Shown: positions 25,233 to 34,103, counted from the stretch's first letter. The stretch is 64,000 nt of DNA from Paeniglutamicibacter quisquiliarum (GCF_019084045.1 NZ_JAHRED010000001.1:372001-436000), one strand, 5' to 3'. Numbers and translations: made by a program. The notes: a model not told the origin generated them from the letters alone.

Positions 25233-25598
25233 ATGGCTTCCGTTGTACTCAACTCCGCAAATTTTGAATCCACCATTACCGAACCGGGCACCGTGTTCGT
25301 GGACTTCTGGGCCGCGTGGTGCGGCCCGTGCCGCAACTTCGCACCGGTGTTCGAGGCCGCCAGCGAGAAGTACCCGGACATCACCTTCGGCAAGATCGAC
25401 ACCGAGGCCGAGCAGCAGCTGGCCGCCGCCGCCAACATCACCTCCATCCCGACGTTGATGGCTTTCCGCAACGGAATCCTGGTCTTCTCCCAGCCCGGCG
25501 CACTGCCCGCCGAAGCGCTTGAAGACTTGATCGGCCAGGTCCAGGGACTGGACATGGAAGCAATCAAGAAGGATATCGCGGCAGGCGTCAAGGCGTAA
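25233..25598 (+). CDS. trxA: Thioredoxin
   Basis: This 121-residue single-domain thioredoxin has the WCGPC active site at 30-34, preceded by VFVDFWAA, and the cis-proline region SIPTLMAFRNG. It is a cytoplasmic disulfide reductase fed by thioredoxin reductase, which is not in this window. The ATG at 25233 has AAGGGA upstream; the in-frame ATG at 25041 would add 64 residues unlike any thioredoxin. It ends in a strong hairpin and is monocistronic. Confidence 0.94.
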   Translation: MASVVLNSANFESTITEPGTVFVDFWAAWCGPCRNFAPVFEAASEKYPDITFGKIDTEAEQQLAAAANITSIPTLMAFRNGILVFSQPGALPAEALEDLIGQVQGLDMEAIKKDIAAGVKA

Positions 25599-25620
25599 TT
25601 CCCCTGCACGCTAGCGATTC

Positions 25621-25645
25621 GAAGGCCCCACCGCGTGGGGCCTTC
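25621..25645 (+). terminator. Terminator hairpin after trxA
   Basis: GAAGGCCCCAC-CGC-GTGGGGCCTTC is an 11-bp perfect stem with a 3-nt loop, 22 bp after the thioredoxin stop. It has no U-tract, as is common for actinobacterial intrinsic terminators. Confidence 0.75.
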
Positions 25646-25711
25646 GCGCTTCCACGCTCCGGTATGTGACAGGCTGGGTGAATCAGATCGGCACCAGTTA
25701 CCGGAGGAAAA

Positions 25712-26917
25712 GTGCAGCCCAGATTGAAGGTCGCGGAGCGGGCGAAGGTTCCGGCGTTTGAGGTCATGAACATCCTCGACCGGGTCGCCCAGTTACGGGC
25801 AGCGGGACGCAATGTCATTTCGCTGTGCGCCGGCGAACCCGGCGACGGGGCCCCGTCCGCGGTGTCCAAGCGGGCCGCCGAGATCCATGCGGCGGGAACG
25901 CCGCTGACCTACACGCCGGCACTGGGCATCCGGGACCTGCGGGAAGCCATCGCGGGACACTACAAGCGTTGGTACAACATCAGTGTCTCTGCGGACAACG
26001 TCGCCATCACCACCGGCAGCTCCGGTGCCTTCATGCTGACCTTCCTTTCCGCGTTCAACACCGGAGACAAGGTGGCGTTGGCACGCCCCGGCTACCCCGC
26101 CTATGCCAATATCCTGCGCACGTTGGGCATCGATGTGATTGAGCTGGATGCCGGGCAGGAATCGCGCTACCAACCCACCGTGCAATTGCTGGAAGCGGCA
26201 TGGCGGGAACATGGACGGCTCGATGGCCTAATGCTGGCCTCGCCGGCGAACCCCACCGGCACGATGGTCTCCGGAAGCGAGCTCGCGGAGCTCGCCGGGT
26301 GGTGCAAGGAACGCGGCGTCAGGTTGATCAGCGACGAAATCTACCACGGCATCGACTATCCGGAGCAGGGATCGGAGGCCCGACGCTCGGTCAGTGCCTG
26401 GGAATTGGACACCGACACCGTGGTGATCTCCAGCTTCTCCAAGTACTGGGGCATGACCGGGTGGCGTTTGGGGTGGGCGCTGGTTCCCGACGACATGCTG
26501 CCCACCGTGGACGCATTGGCCGGCAACGTGGCGTTGTGCCCGCCGGCACCCGCTCAGTATGCCGCGCTGGCCGCGTTTACCGAGGAATCCTATGACGAAG
26601 CTGAGGCCAGGGTTGCCGAGTTTGCGAGAACCCGCGCCGCGGTGCTGGACTCGATGGGTCGGCTCGGCTGGGGCGAGAGCGCGCCGGCCGATGGTGCCTT
26701 CTATCTGTATGCAGACCTGGGCGACCAGCTCGGTTCACATGAAAATGCCGCCGCATATTGTGCCGCGTTGCTCGAAGCCGAGGGAGTGGCCATTGTTCCC
26801 GGCAACGACTTCGACCATGTCAATGGGCACAGTCACGTGCGTCTGAGCTTCGCAGCCGGATACGAGGCCGTCACCGCAGCCCTTGAACGGATCGTGCACT
26901 TCCAAGCCAACGCCTGA
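25712..26917 (+). CDS. PLP-dependent class I/II aminotransferase
   Basis: This 401-residue fold-type I aminotransferase has the substrate region YTPALGIRDLREAIAGHY, ASPANPTGTMV with the conserved Asn, SDEIYHGI with the Asp/Tyr pair, and the PLP lysine in SSFSKYWGMTGWRLGW. It transfers the amino group between an amino acid and a 2-oxo acid; aspartate-, alanine- and branched-chain types share this pattern, so substrate is open. The GTG start at 25712 follows GGAGG. No coupled neighbour: a 113-bp gap before it and 138 bp after. Confidence 0.9.
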   Translation: MQPRLKVAERAKVPAFEVMNILDRVAQLRAAGRNVISLCAGEPGDGAPSAVSKRAAEIHAAGTPLTYTPALGIRDLREAIAGHYKRWYNISVSADNVAITTGSSGAFMLTFLSAFNTGDKVALARPGYPAYANILRTLGIDVIELDAGQESRYQPTVQLLEAAWREHGRLDGLMLASPANPTGTMVSGSELAELAGWCKERGVRLISDEIYHGIDYPEQGSEARRSVSAWELDTDTVVISSFSKYWGMTGWRLGWALVPDDMLPTVDALAGNVALCPPAPAQYAALAAFTEESYDEAEARVAEFARTRAAVLDSMGRLGWGESAPADGAFYLYADLGDQLGSHENAAAYCAALLEAEGVAIVPGNDFDHVNGHSHVRLSFAAGYEAVTAALERIVHFQANA

Positions 26918-27055
26918 CATCCACGGGAAGTCGCTTCTCCTCACAGCCTTTCGGCTGCCGGGACGCTTTCGCGGATCCACAGGCTGGAGGCCCGAGGTCC
27001 CCTTGCCGGCATCCAGAACCCAAGCTGAAGACTCCATTCATACAAGGAGTCCACC

Positions 27056-27466
27056 ATGGAGCAATACACCGTCTCGGAACTTGAGGACGCGCTCAAGGTC
27101 GTCAAGCGGCTGCTGCCGCCGCGCTACGAATGCCTGGCCTGCTACGTCAACCGCATGCTCGACCACGGGTGCAGCGGACTGAAATGGTGCACCACCTACC
27201 GGGACCTTCGTGCACCGCGGGCCACCTCGCTGGAGCGAAAATTTCCGGAGCTGGGCGGCTATTGCGATTGCGAGGTCATGGCTAACGTGTTCAGGGTCAA
27301 CGACGAGTTCTGGACACGGGGTGAAGACGGGAACGTCAACGAAAGCTACGGTCCTCCATGTCACAAGGTCCGCTTGGGCACCATCCGGCCCTGCGAATTG
27401 TGGCTGATGCGCAGCGGCGTCCAGTGGGGCGGGGGAGTCTTTCGTGCCGCAACCAAGGCCTCGTAA
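27056..27466 (+). CDS. DUF2695 domain protein
   Basis: This 136-residue protein has a C-terminal segment LGGYCDCEVMANVF that fits the DUF2695 family, and an N-terminal part with CLACYVNRMLDHGCSG. Seven or more cysteines suggest metal binding or redox sensitivity. No enzyme function is known for the family. The ATG at 27056 has AAGGAG upstream. It stands alone between an aminotransferase and a convergent thioesterase gene. Confidence 0.75.
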   Translation: MEQYTVSELEDALKVVKRLLPPRYECLACYVNRMLDHGCSGLKWCTTYRDLRAPRATSLERKFPELGGYCDCEVMANVFRVNDEFWTRGEDGNVNESYGPPCHKVRLGTIRPCELWLMRSGVQWGGGVFRAATKAS

Positions 27467-27501
27467 CCGGGTTTGAGCGGCGGACCCGGCGCTGCTGCCC
27501 G

Positions 27502-27945
27502 CTACGGCTTCAGATCGTCGGGCTGCTTGATCTTTAGGTGTTCGCCCGGGATCCGGTCGCGGTCGTAGGTGATCTCCGAGTAGCCGTGCGGGGCGGGGAT
27601 GCCGTCCGGGCCCATGTTCACGAACACGATCTTCTCGATGGTCAGGATGGATTGGCGGGTGATCATGTTGCGGACTTCGGCACGCATGGTCAAGGAGGTG
27701 CGGCCAAAATGGGTGGCGGTCAGGCCCATTTCAATGAGGTCGCCTTGCTGCGCCGAGGATACGAAGTTGATTTCGGACATGTACTTGGTGACAGCAAATC
27801 CGTTGCCCAACTGGACGATGGCGTAGATTGCCGCTTCCTCGTCGATCCAGCGCAACAGGCTTCCTCCGAAGAGTGTGCCATTGGCATTGAGGTCTTCGGG
27901 GCGGACCCATTTGCGGGTGTGGAATGTAATGTCGCCGGCGTTCAT
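27502..27945 (-). CDS. Hot-dog fold acyl-CoA thioesterase
   Basis: This 147-residue YciA/BFIT-type hot-dog thioesterase has the motif NANGTLFGGSLLRWIDEEAAIYA (about 20-42), where the Asp/Glu of the central helix acts in hydrolysis, and a second strand TKYMSEINFVSSAQQGDLIEMG. It hydrolyses acyl-CoA to free acid and CoA in the cytoplasm. No ribosome site is visible before the ATG at 27945, so a leaderless transcript is possible. It converges with the DUF2695 gene. Confidence 0.88.
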   Translation of the reverse strand: MNAGDITFHTRKWVRPEDLNANGTLFGGSLLRWIDEEAAIYAIVQLGNGFAVTKYMSEINFVSSAQQGDLIEMGLTATHFGRTSLTMRAEVRNMITRQSILTIEKIVFVNMGPDGIPAPHGYSEITYDRDRIPGEHLKIKQPDDLKP

Positions 27946-28044
27946 GGCACGAGTCTATGGTGTTTGCACGTGTCGGATCGCCGTTGGCGACCCAAACCAT
28001 CGGGCTGTGTCGTTTCCGCTTGGAGGAGCCCAGCGGCCAGGGGA

Positions 28045-28572
28045 CTAACCCAGGTGGTCCATGGCTTCGCAGGGGTTGGCTCCGGGCTGGGCGCGATGGA
28101 TTGCCATGGAGAGCTTGGAAACCAAGCGTGCGAGTTGCGCGCTCTCGATTGAATCGAGCTCGGTGAGCAGGGCTTGCTCGGCCGCCGCAACGCGGGCCTC
28201 GAGCCTTTTCAGCAGGGCTGCGCCCTGCTTCGTGGCAACGATCTTCCGGGCTCGCCGGTCCGTGGGGGCCGGCACGCGCTCAACCAGTCCGGCGGCCACG
28301 AGATCGTCGAGGAGATAGGTCAGCACCGTGCGGTCGATGCCGAGGTGCGCACCCAGGGCCTGTTGGTTCGCCGGGTCGTGGTGAACCACGGTGGAAAGCA
28401 TTTGGTAGCCGCGTACTGAACAGGGCATCTCCTCCACTGCCTCGGCAAAGCGCGTTTGGTGTCCGCGCAGGATCATTCCCAGGTGCCAAGCGAGATCGCC
28501 GGGAATGAGCCCCGGCAGCGGCTTGTCCGGTGCGAGGGGTGAATGCTGTAGGGAGGCCATGGCACCCATCAT
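28045..28572 (-). CDS. MarR family regulator divergent from oxidoreductases
   Basis: This 175-residue MarR/winged-helix protein has a helix-turn-helix in NQQALGAHLGIDRTVLTYLLDDL and the wing VERVPAPTDRRARKIVAT. It is divergent from a NAD(P)-binding protein plus flavin oxidoreductase pair, 80 bp apart, and probably controls them. Several ATGs lie at the start (28572, 28569, 28560) and none has a strong ribosome site. The inducer is unknown, and CSVRG contains a single Cys that could be redox-active. Confidence 0.85.
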   Translation of the reverse strand: MMGAMASLQHSPLAPDKPLPGLIPGDLAWHLGMILRGHQTRFAEAVEEMPCSVRGYQMLSTVVHHDPANQQALGAHLGIDRTVLTYLLDDLVAAGLVERVPAPTDRRARKIVATKQGAALLKRLEARVAAAEQALLTELDSIESAQLARLVSKLSMAIHRAQPGANPCEAMDHLG

Positions 28573-28593
28573 ACCCGAATCAACGGTGTTGCG

Positions 28594-28604
28594 CAGATGA
28601 TCTG
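28594..28604. promoter_or_regulatory. Candidate MarR operator
   Basis: CAGAT-G-ATCTG is an inverted repeat with 5-bp arms and a one-base centre, in the 80-bp divergent region between the MarR gene and the oxidoreductase operon. The short size keeps this tentative. Confidence 0.3.
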
Positions 28605-28652
28605 TTCGGAATATAGTCTGTAATACAACATAAGTTTTGGAAGGCGGGACGC

Positions 28653-29324
28653 ATGGACATCGGCGAACAAGGGGAAGCGGCTTCCCGGGGGACCATTGGC
28701 ATTCTGGGAGCCGGGCGTGTGGGCACGGCGATGGCCCGTCTGGCCATTGCCGCCGGATACCGGGTCAAGGTCGCCACCTCGAAGCCGGCGGCCGACAACG
28801 AGCTGATCATCGAGATCGTCACGCCGGGCGCGGTGGCCGTAGATGCGGGCGAGGCCGCGGCCTCGGACCTGGTGGTCGTCGCCATCCCGCTGCACAAGTA
28901 CAGGTCCTTGGACGCCGGCGCCCTCGCCGGTCGTGTCGTCGTCGACGCCATGAACTATTGGGCCGCCACCGACGGCGACATTGCCGACTTCGAGAAGACC
29001 CACCTGTCCTCCAGCGAGGTCGTGTCCGCCTACCTCGTCGGATCGCGCGTCGTGAAGTCCTTCAACCACATCGGATACCACGAGATGGAACCGGATGCCG
29101 CCGAGCAGGGATCGCCGAACCGCCGGGCCCTGGCCGTTGCCGGCGATGACGAAGCCGCCAAGGCAATGGTGGCCGGGTTTATCGACACGCTGGGCTTCGA
29201 CTCGGTGGACGCGGGCGACCTGGCTGCGGGAAAAGCGTTTGAACCCGGAACCGACATTTTCAACGGGCGCTTCAACGCGGCCGAACTGGCGCAGGCGCTG
29301 CAGCACAGCCTGGCCACAGCCTGA
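28653..29324 (+). CDS. NAD(P)-binding F420/NADP-oxidoreductase-like protein
   Basis: This 223-residue Rossmann protein has GILGAGRVGTAMARLAIAAGY at about 15-35 and the DLVVVAIPLHKY strand typical of the NADPH:F420 oxidoreductase-like (pfam F420_oxidored) group. It likely reduces F420 or flavin or acts as a dehydrogenase; the true cofactor partner is uncertain. The start ATG at 28653 has GGAAGGCGGG upstream. The next gene is a luciferase-like flavin oxidoreductase 37 bp downstream, so they form an operon opposite a MarR regulator. Confidence 0.85.
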   Translation: MDIGEQGEAASRGTIGILGAGRVGTAMARLAIAAGYRVKVATSKPAADNELIIEIVTPGAVAVDAGEAAASDLVVVAIPLHKYRSLDAGALAGRVVVDAMNYWAATDGDIADFEKTHLSSSEVVSAYLVGSRVVKSFNHIGYHEMEPDAAEQGSPNRRALAVAGDDEAAKAMVAGFIDTLGFDSVDAGDLAAGKAFEPGTDIFNGRFNAAELAQALQHSLATA

Positions 29325-29361
29325 CCACCGTCCGCCCCCACAACGAAGGAGGATTGACCAC

Positions 29362-30405
29362 ATGGAAATCGGTGCCTACAGCTTCGGCGACACCCAGCGC
29401 AATACCAACGGATCCCTGCAGCCAACCGGCGAGGCCATCCGCAACCTGTTCGAGGCAATCAAGCACGCGGATGCCGTCGGCCTGGACTACTTCGGCGTGG
29501 GGGAGCACCATACCACCAGCATGCCGGCGTCATCGCCCGGCGCCCTGATCGCCGCCGCGGCGGCAGCGACGAGCCGCATCAAGCTGGGCAGCGCCGCAAG
29601 CATCATCAGCACCGACGACCCGGTGCGGATCTTCCAGCAATTCGCCACGGCCGACGCGGTCTCCGGCGGCGGGCGGATCGAGATCACCGCCGGCCGCGGT
29701 TCCTCCGTGGAGACGTTCCCGCTCTTCGGCTATGACCTGGGCGAGTACGACGAGCTCTATGCGGAAAAGCTTGACTTGCTGATGGCCATCAACAATGCCG
29801 GCGGCAACCACGTCACCTGGTCGGGTACCAAGCGCCCGGCAATCGAGGACCTGGCCGTGGTGCCGCGTCCGCTCGGTGGCCACCTGCCGATCTGGGTCGC
29901 CACCGGCGGCAACGCAAGCTCTTCGGCCCGCGCCGGCCAGCTGGGACTGCCCGTGTCCTATGGCATCATCGGCGGGGAACCGCACCGCTTTGCCCCGCTG
30001 GCCGAGCTGTACCGGCGCGCCGGTGCCCAGGCCGGGCATCCGGCAGATTCGCTGAAGATCTCGGTGGCTGCATTGGGTCTGGTCGCCCCGACCAAGCAGG
30101 AAGCGCTCGAGCGTTTCTATCCGGGCTGGTACAACCTCAACGTGGAAATGGGCCGGCTCAGGGGCTGGCCGGCACCGGACAAGCGCGCCTACGACGCGCA
30201 GGCGGAGGCCCCGGGCGCATACTATGTGGGTTCCCCCGACGAGGTGGCCGAGCGCATTGTCCACCTGCATGGCTACATGGGCCACATGCGCCACTTCCTC
30301 CAAACGGACATCGGCGGGCTCCCGCAGGAGCACCTGCTGGAGTCGATCACGCTGCTGGCCACCGAGGTCAAGCCTCGCGTCCAACGACTGCTCGCGCGGA
30401 AGTAG
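29362..30405 (+). CDS. LLM class flavin-dependent oxidoreductase
   Basis: This 347-residue luciferase-like TIM-barrel protein has DYFGVGEHHTTSMPASSPG near residue 40-58 and EITAGRGSSVETFPLFGYDL near 110-128. Both are hallmarks of the CE1758-type FMN-dependent LLM family. It probably oxidises a small organic compound using reduced flavin delivered by the preceding reductase-like protein. The start at 29362 is supported by GAAGGAGG nine to ten bases upstream. Substrate unknown. Confidence 0.88.
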   Translation: MEIGAYSFGDTQRNTNGSLQPTGEAIRNLFEAIKHADAVGLDYFGVGEHHTTSMPASSPGALIAAAAAATSRIKLGSAASIISTDDPVRIFQQFATADAVSGGGRIEITAGRGSSVETFPLFGYDLGEYDELYAEKLDLLMAINNAGGNHVTWSGTKRPAIEDLAVVPRPLGGHLPIWVATGGNASSSARAGQLGLPVSYGIIGGEPHRFAPLAELYRRAGAQAGHPADSLKISVAALGLVAPTKQEALERFYPGWYNLNVEMGRLRGWPAPDKRAYDAQAEAPGAYYVGSPDEVAERIVHLHGYMGHMRHFLQTDIGGLPQEHLLESITLLATEVKPRVQRLLARK

Positions 30406-30887
30406 GGGCGCCGCCGTTTCGACGAAGACCTTCGCTCGCTGCGGGCATTGAGACGCGATGGGACCCAGTTGGGTGGACCCAGCCAGGTCAACCCACGTGA
30501 GGGTAGAACTTGTGACCGTATCTTTGCTTGGATTGGACCTGTGGTTCCAAACCCGTCGGGTAGGTCGACTTGGGAGTCATTGGGCGGGGCTTGGGGGGAG
30601 CCGAACCGGGACTGGTGAAGCGGTCCCGTCCGATGCGCCAAGACGTGTGGGTACTCGCGGGGGTCTGGAACACCTGCGTGTTGGCGTGGGGATCGGGGCA
30701 CATCGAATACTTCGGCGCCAGCATGTTGTCGCCGAAGGCACAGGGGCTGACCCTGCGGAAGGACGTCGATGTGGTCCGTTGCCGAGGACGACCAATGGCG
30801 CGTTTGGGGCGGGGGCGCCGGGCTGCTTGGGGGTATCCGGCCCCCCGTTCCCCTTGATGCGCGCGGGGGCGCCGGCCAACCGCAAGA
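30406..30887. other. Gene-poor gap, no recognisable content
   Basis: 482 bp between the flavin oxidoreductase and the TetR-like gene. Short overlapping reading frames exist on both strands, but none has a ribosome site, codon pattern or motif that I trust. The region is G-rich on the plus strand, with an inverted GGACCCAG/TTGGGT stretch near 30460-30480. It may be decayed sequence; I see no RNA gene. Confidence 0.4.
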
Positions 30888-31784
30888 CTATTTGGTGCGC
30901 CGCTGTCCCATCGCGGCTTCCGCCGCCTGCTCGAGGGTGAGGCCGTCACCCGGATCCACCAATGACAGAAACAGTGACAACGCGGCGGTGCCCAACAGCG
31001 AAGTCCGTTTTTCGTGGTCAAGCAGTGATTCGTCCACGCCCGAAATCAATCGCAGGCCAAGGCCCTCGGCCATGGCCTGCAGGAGGATGTTGAAATCCTC
31101 CATGGTCACGCCCGGCCTGAAGGACAGGCCGAAATGGTCGAATACGCTGGTGTAGAGCGTCATCCACACCTGGGACAGATTGGTGTACATGCGTGCCAGC
31201 GCTTGTGCGGAGGCGGAATCCGCCTGGGCCGTGGCCACGGCCAGCAACTGAAAACGGAAGGCAGGCAGCTCCAGTACGAGTTTGAGGTCTTCGTAGGCGA
31301 CGCGGTGAACCGCCTGCGGAAAATTTCCGTCCGTGGTCAACAAGTCCTTGGCGTGCTGCGAGAGCGCCACCTGGAGACTCCAGTGCTTGTCGGCCAGCGC
31401 GTAGGAAACGAAGTCGGCCAGAAAATCCCCGTGCGAAGTCCATCGGTGACGCATCATGTTTTCACTGAGGGGAAAGTCGTCGCCGCAATTCTTCCGGGCC
31501 TTGGCCAGTACCTTTCGGCGGGATAAATACGACATGACCGGACGGGCGTCTTCTTCGTCGGCATCCAGCAACTGTTCAGACAATGCCGGTGTGAAGAGTT
31601 CGGTCGTAAGGTCGAGTGCGGCGTCAAGAAAAGCGCGGGTTTCACGGCCGTTGGCCAGGCGCTTGCGCGTCATAGAGGTGCGTCCGGATATGTTCGTGAC
31701 AATCTTGGCATCGTAGAGATCCAAGGTCTGGCCGGGATTCACCTCGTCGGGTCGGCGTAGTGGGTGTTTCTTTGGTGAGATCAT
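30888..31784 (-). CDS. TetR-like regulatory protein
   Basis: This 298-residue protein resembles TetR-type regulators in the region RETRAFLDAALDLTTELF and in LSENMMRHRWTSHGDFLADFVSYALA, which aligns with the helix-turn-helix exit and ligand-domain entry of divergent TetR proteins. The C-terminal LTMEDFN-like part (VTMEDFNILLQAMAEGLGLRLI) is a typical TetR ligand-domain helix. The helix-turn-helix itself is poorly conserved, so DNA binding is uncertain. ATG at 31784 has AGG six bases upstream. It is single, divergent from a reductase gene 306 bp away; that gap holds an imperfect palindrome near 31815-31826 but no gene. Confidence 0.6.
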   Translation of the reverse strand: MISPKKHPLRRPDEVNPGQTLDLYDAKIVTNISGRTSMTRKRLANGRETRAFLDAALDLTTELFTPALSEQLLDADEEDARPVMSYLSRRKVLAKARKNCGDDFPLSENMMRHRWTSHGDFLADFVSYALADKHWSLQVALSQHAKDLLTTDGNFPQAVHRVAYEDLKLVLELPAFRFQLLAVATAQADSASAQALARMYTNLSQVWMTLYTSVFDHFGLSFRPGVTMEDFNILLQAMAEGLGLRLISGVDESLLDHEKRTSLLGTAALSLFLSLVDPGDGLTLEQAAEAAMGQRRTK

Positions 31785-32090
31785 AAGTTGCCTGACCGAT
31801 GCAAGTTTAATGAAAGGGAATTTCCTAATTTCAACGTACCGCACGGATGGCTCTTCGACGACGCGGTTGTCGAAAAAATCGGAACCTGCTGCCGGTGCAC
31901 CGGACAGGGACGCTTCGGGGGGGTGCCCATCAGGGCCGGAAGTGGTGAATTGTTCCCTTGGCTGTTTTTCGGGCGCTGCACCTGGCGTACCCTCGAGGCG
32001 TGAGGGGCAACGGGGCGGTCGTTGAATACGGTTACAGTGCCCGGGCCGACCATGGTTGCCAGGGAGTGGTTCCGGGGAGGATTGCAGGCG

Positions 32091-32693
32091 ATGCGCAAGC
32101 TCAATGTTTTGAACAATGTGACCCTGGATGGTGTCATGCAGGCGCCGGGGCGGCCCGATGAAGATACCCGCGGCGGATTCGCCCATGGCGGGTGGGCGGC
32201 GAAATACAGTGATCCCGTTCTGGGGGAATTCCTCGGCAGGGGCATGGCAACAGAAACCGAGCTCGTCTTGGGGCGGCGGACCTACGAAGACTTTGCCTCG
32301 TTCTGGCCTGGGCAGAGGGGGAACCCGTTTACCGAGAGATTGAACAACCTGACCAAGCACGTTGCCTCCCGCACGCTCACCGAGCCGCTTGCCTGGGTCA
32401 ATTCGCGGCTATTGGACCCCGATGCGGTGACGGCTGTCGCATCGCTGAAGGATGAGCCCGGACCCGACCTGTTGGTCATGGGCAGTGGAAACCTGCTGCG
32501 GTCGTTGATCGCCGGCGGGCTGGTGGACGAGTACACCTTGTTGATCCACCCGCTGATCCTGGGTGCCGGTACCCGACTCTTTTCCGGTGACCTGCCCAGT
32601 GTCGGGCTGGAGCTGGTGGAGTCGCTCACCACAACGACGGGTGTCATCATTGCGGTGTATCGGCCGGGAGCACAGGGTGCAGATCCGGCCTGA
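32091..32693 (+). CDS. Dihydrofolate reductase / RibD C-terminal-like protein
   Basis: This 200-residue protein has the RibD-C/DHFR-like fold: an N-terminal strand LNNVTLDGVMQAPG, the NADPH-binding VLGRRTYEDFASFW segment, and LLVMGSGNLLRSLIAGGLVDEYTLLIHPLILGAG. Members reduce pyrimidine-like or unknown substrates with NADPH. The ATG at 32091 has GGGGAGG 9-10 bases upstream. An in-frame ATG at 32022 is less likely. It ends before a long shared terminator, convergent with yceI. Confidence 0.87.
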   Translation: MRKLNVLNNVTLDGVMQAPGRPDEDTRGGFAHGGWAAKYSDPVLGEFLGRGMATETELVLGRRTYEDFASFWPGQRGNPFTERLNNLTKHVASRTLTEPLAWVNSRLLDPDAVTAVASLKDEPGPDLLVMGSGNLLRSLIAGGLVDEYTLLIHPLILGAGTRLFSGDLPSVGLELVESLTTTTGVIIAVYRPGAQGADPA

Positions 32694-32737
32694 GGCATGG
32701 GCTTGTGCGGCGCTTCGGGAGGGCGCTGGCGTTAATG

Positions 32738-32779
32738 CCGCAGGGGCGCCATCCATGACCATGGATGGCGCCCCTGCGG
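32738..32779. terminator. Strong bidirectional terminator
   Basis: A perfect 19-bp stem (32738-32756 with 32761-32779) closes a 4-nt GACC loop between the convergent reductase and yceI genes. Stem length and symmetry mark a terminator acting in both directions. Confidence 0.85.
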
Positions 32780-32792
32780 TCGGTGAAGGTGC

Positions 32793-33338
32793 TTAGTTGC
32801 TCGACGCGAGCACGAAGGCGGAGTCGATGTTGATGGTGACCTTGTCGCCCACCAACACGCCGCCGGCCTCGAGGGCGGCGTTCCAGGTGATGCCGAATTC
32901 CTTGCGGGAGATCTGGGTGGTGGCGGAGAAGCCGGCGCGGGTGGCACCGAACGGGTCAACTGCCACGCCACCGAACTCGACCTTGAAGGTCACCGGCTTG
33001 GTGGTGTCCTTGATGGTCAATTCACCCTGCAGCTCGAACTCTTCCGGGGAACCTGCAACGCCGGTGGACACGAAGGTCATTTCCGGGAACTGCTCAACGT
33101 TGAAGAAGTCGGCGCCCTTGACGTGGGCGTCGCGGTTGTTGTCGTTCGAGTCGAAGGACTCGGTCTTGACGACTGCTTCGACCTTGGACGAGGCGATCGA
33201 GTCGCCCACGGTCAGGGTTCCGGTGACGTCGGTGAATGCGCCGCGGACCTTGGAGATGCCTGCGTGGCGAACGGTGAAGCCAACTTCGCTGTGCGAGGTG
33301 TCGAGGGTCCAGGTGCCGGGAATGATTTCAATGCTCAT
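32793..33338 (-). CDS. YceI family protein
   Basis: This 181-residue protein of the YceI lipocalin-like family has TWTLDTSHSEVGFTVRHAGISKVRGAF at the start and FKVEFGGVAVDPFGATRAGFSATTQISRKEFGITW later, both diagnostic. The fold binds polyprenoid lipids such as isoprenoid quinones. There is no signal peptide here, unlike E. coli YceI, so it should stay in the cytoplasm. It has a clear upstream promoter, and a strong terminator follows. A role in isoprenoid handling would suit a carotenoid producer but is inference. Confidence 0.92.
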   Translation of the reverse strand: MSIEIIPGTWTLDTSHSEVGFTVRHAGISKVRGAFTDVTGTLTVGDSIASSKVEAVVKTESFDSNDNNRDAHVKGADFFNVEQFPEMTFVSTGVAGSPEEFELQGELTIKDTTKPVTFKVEFGGVAVDPFGATRAGFSATTQISRKEFGITWNAALEAGGVLVGDKVTINIDSAFVLASSN

Positions 33339-33398
33339 GTGGAAAGCTCCTTGTGTTGGAAGCCGGCGCGTTCACCGGTTTGCATGCTTATGTATATA

Positions 33399-33427
33399 AA
33401 TATGACACAGGGTGATTGACGTGTCAA
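33399..33427 (-). promoter_or_regulatory. Promoter and possible operator of yceI
   Basis: On the minus strand a perfect -35 TTGACA (33427-33422), 17-bp spacer and -10 CATATT (33404-33399) precede yceI by about 60 bp. TGACAC (33403-33408) and GTGTCA (33421-33426) form an inverted repeat with 12-bp spacing spanning the spacer, so a repressor site is likely. Confidence 0.6.
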
Positions 33428-33429
33428 CT

Positions 33430-33827
33430 ATTATTTTTGCTGTTGCAACACTTCTTAACCTGCCACGGGTTCCGTTCCGCGCGGCGGCGTTGCAATTAAC
33501 GCCGGGTGAACATTTGCGCGGAACCATCCTCGCGGGCCCGCGGGGGAAGGTCCCGCGTGGGGCGAGGTGGGTCGTTCCGGCCCGGGTCACCGCGGGCCGC
33601 GCCGGGGTTTGTGGGTGGCGTGGCGCCTTGGGTGCAGGGGGTGGCTCCTTGGGTGGCTGGGCGGTCCCGTCGGGCGGACTTTTCGTGCTCCCGGGTGGCG
33701 CGGTCAAGGTCGGCGCGTGGTGGCCGATTCTGCTTGACTGCCAAGTCAAGGCTAGGCTGTCCATAGGATTGGGCGGGTGATCCGCATCACGATGAGGTGC
33801 GAGCGGAAGTCAAGAGGCAGGCAGTAT
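33430..33827. other. G-rich intergenic region with a 21-bp imperfect tandem repeat
   Basis: About 400 bp without a convincing gene. Two copies of a 21-bp unit lie at 33620-33640 and 33641-33661 (sharing CCTTGGGTG). Reading frames here are low complexity (Gly/Pro/Arg) and lack ribosome sites. I see no RNA gene or mobile element. Confidence 0.4.
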
Positions 33828-34103
33828 ATGAACGACATTGTTTTAGAGGCATTGAATATTCTTGGTGACACCGACACCGATGACTCGGGTCCGGAGGCGC
33901 GGGGGCGCCGTGCCCATGCGCGCGTCCTGGCCATGATCGAGTTGGCACGCGAGAGCGGACGAAGCCGCCGCGAGCAGCGAATCGCCAACCTGCTTACGCT
34001 GGCCCAGCTAGACAAGAAGGACTCCTCCGATGCCCTGCGGGAGGCCCGGCGGCTGATGTCGCTCGGCGACGATGCGACAGACTGGGCGCTGAAAGCGGCC
34101 TAG
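33828..34103 (+). CDS. Small helical protein of unknown function
   Basis: A 91-residue, charged, mostly helical protein with an acidic start (NDIVLEALNILGDTDTDDSG) and a basic middle (RARGRRAHAR-like and SGRSRREQR). No signal or membrane segment. It is in none of the families I recognise. The ATG at 33828 is preferred over upstream starts because the first 17 residues of the longer frame (ATC/GTG-rich, Arg-rich) look non-coding. The ribosome site is weak. A small cytoplasmic regulator or nucleic-acid binder would fit the charge pattern. Confidence 0.5.
   Translation: MNDIVLEALNILGDTDTDDSGPEARGRRAHARVLAMIELARESGRSRREQRIANLLTLAQLDKKDSSDALREARRLMSLGDDATDWALKAA

Noticed and set aside
30488-31021. 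177-residue minus-strand frame upstream of the TetR-like gene stop
   Set aside because: Partly overlaps the TetR-like gene in another frame, with Arg/Pro/Cys-rich composition, no ribosome site and no motif.
33506-33766. 86-residue frame over the tandem repeat with a GVAPWV repeat
   Set aside because: No ribosome site, and Arg/Gly composition typical of GC-rich non-coding DNA; the repeat explains the periodicity.
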